DNA of 5,416 nucleotides from Acidimicrobiia bacterium (GTDB lineage Bacteria > Actinomycetota > Acidimicrobiia > IMCC26256 > BP-133), in the NCBI GenBank assembly GCA_025934385.1, contig JAICYE010000190.1:1-5416 (forward strand). Direction: 5' to 3'. The notes under the pieces were generated by a model, which saw only the letters and a list, made by a program, of their open reading frames with translations, was not told the DNA's origin and made no database searches. Made by a program: the position numbers and the translations under genes. Positions 4,469 to 5,416 of this stretch are shown one piece after another. The first letter of the stretch is position 1. Each line of letters begins with the position of its first letter.

Positions 4469-5416
4469 CCGGCCGGAGGACGCTCGAGCCTGGCGGGCCC
4501 GGGCCCGGCGCCGGCCTTCGTGCATCGCCGCCACCCGGGAGCCGGGGATGGCCCGGCCCTCCTCGACGAGGTCGCCCGGGAGCGGTTGCGGCGCGGGCAG
4601 GAGCTCGGCCCACCGGTCGCGTCCGGCCAACGCCGCCGCGGCGGTGCGAACGGTGAAGGCGGACGGGTCGACGGCGTCGAGGTCGTCCCAGGCGACGGGG
4701 AACGACACCGGGACGCCGGGCCGCACCCGGGGGCTGTAGGCGGCCACCACCGTGGCTCCGCCGGCCCGGGTCGAATCGAGGAAGACCCGTCCGCCCCGGT
4801 CGTCGCGGATGAAGGCCGTGGTGGCCAGGCGCGGATCGAGGCGTTCGGCCCGGGCGGCCAGCGCCCGGGTGGCGGCGGCCACGTCGTCGATCGTGGCCTG
4901 CTCGTCGACCGGCACGAAGACGTGGACGCCCTTGGCGCCGCTGGTCTTCACCGCTCCGGCCAGGCCGGCGTCGGCCAGAGCCTGGCGGACGAGGTGGGCG
5001 GTCCGGACCGCCAGGGCGAACCCGCCGTCACCGTCGGGCGGGTCGAGGTCGAGGACGAGGTGGGTCGGCCGGTCCCACCGCTCCGTCCGGATCAGCGTCG
5101 GGTGGTACTCGACCGCCCGCTGGTTGGCGAACCACAGCAGCGTCCGCCGGTCGTTGCACAGGGCGTAGGCCACGTCGCGCTGGGAGGTCTCGGCCCAGAG
5201 AGAGATTCTCTGCACCCAGGCCGGGGCGTGCTTCGGGACGTTCTTCTGCATGAACGGCGCCTGGCCCGGCCGGGCCCGCACGACCGACAGTGGCCGGTCG
5301 GCCAGCCCGGCCAGGATCGCGTCGGCCACGGCGTCGAGGTAGTCGACCAGGTCCCGTTTGCTGGCCCCCGCACCGTCGAAGAGCGGCTGGTCGAGGTTGG
5401 TGAAAGCGACGCCGCC
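4103..5416 (-). CDS. LigD-type DNA polymerase (primase-polymerase, NHEJ), cut at the right edge, with an over-long 3' tail
   Basis: The minus-strand frame enters from the right edge (GGVAFTNLDQPLFDGAGASK at its visible start) and stays open to TGA at 4103-4105, 437 visible residues. It is the LigD PolDom/PrimPol family, which fills DNA ends and adds ribonucleotides during non-homologous end joining. Visible landmarks: APFMQKNVPKHAPAWVQRI, WFANQRAVEYHPTL, the catalytic Asp pair in THLVLDLDPPDGDGG (visible residues about 123 and 125), the nucleotide-binding VKTSGAKGVHVFVP and the third Asp in RVFLDSTRAGG (about 214). The usual C-terminal run LPAPQPLPGDLVEEGRAIP and MHEGRRRARAR ends near 4475. 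Only the first few residues and any fused nuclease or ligase domain beyond the edge are missing. The remaining 120 or so residues, to 4103, have no family look and overlay the opposite-strand NTF2-like gene. A stop lost near 4460, or an indel, would explain this. Ku and ligase genes are not visible. Confidence 0.9.
   Translation of the reverse strand, partial: GGVAFTNLDQPLFDGAGASKRDLVDYLDAVADAILAGLADRPLSVVRARPGQAPFMQKNVPKHAPAWVQRISLWAETSQRDVAYALCNDRRTLLWFANQRAVEYHPTLIRTERWDRPTHLVLDLDPPDGDGGFALAVRTAHLVRQALADAGLAGAVKTSGAKGVHVFVPVDEQATIDDVAAATRALAARAERLDPRLATTAFIRDDRGGRVFLDSTRAGGATVVAAYSPRVRPGVPVSFPVAWDDLDAVDPSAFTVRTAAAALAGRDRWAELLPAPQPLPGDLVEEGRAIPGSRVAAMHEGRRRARARQARASSGRSAGDPPGVVDDEPPGAIGLLPDDDGRRPRHLDGAAVGAGGRQCPTGVDEGGVAGPEDPRGPQVDAGLHGQEPVQRLADGAETLDDVSGREDERRPRLVERQDGVGVTVVEGLHPDGVDVLG

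Overview
The window is GC-rich throughout (clearly above 65% by eye), its genes start with GTG as well as ATG, and two genes look leaderless. Together with an actinobacterial-style LigD polymerase this points to a high-GC actinobacterium. I cannot name a genus. No rRNA, tRNA, CRISPR array, insertion sequence or transposase is visible.

Left part (1-2328). Two minus-strand genes, probably one operon, run leftward: a NarL/FixJ-type (LuxR-HTH) regulator with a degenerate receiver domain (313-939), then the N-terminus of a membrane-anchored or secreted protein that runs off the left edge (282 to <1). Divergent from them, across a 159-base control region, is a plus-strand gene (1099-2226) for a one-pass membrane protein. 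It has Ig-like beta-sandwich domains before the membrane segment and an Ala/Pro linker plus a small C-terminal domain after it. It ends at an in-frame TAG, but the same frame stays open for 33 more codons that read like the natural end of the domain. A 20-bp lux-box-like palindrome lies just upstream of the leftmost gene, and a related inverted repeat lies in the divergent control region. From memory, this LuxR type and this 'hydrolytic protein' type accompany contractile-injection-system (eCIS) loci in actinobacteria. No structural eCIS gene is present here, so that link is a hypothesis.

Middle part (2385-4468). A plus-strand cluster starts from a good promoter: a GlxA-type regulator (DJ-1/PfpI-like domain plus AraC HTH; start at 2427, probably leaderless), a cyanamide-hydratase-like HD-domain protein (3442-4074) and an NTF2/SnoaL-like small protein (4091-4468). 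Spacing is tight (25 and 16 bases) and each downstream gene has a strong Shine-Dalgarno, so they are probably one transcript: a regulator with two small enzymes or binding proteins.

Right part (4103-5416). A minus-strand LigD-type polymerase (primase-polymerase of the non-homologous end-joining family) enters from the right edge. Its conserved domain ends near 4475, but its frame has no stop until 4103, so it overlaps the NTF2-like gene tail-to-tail by 366 bases. Ku and ligase genes are not in the window.
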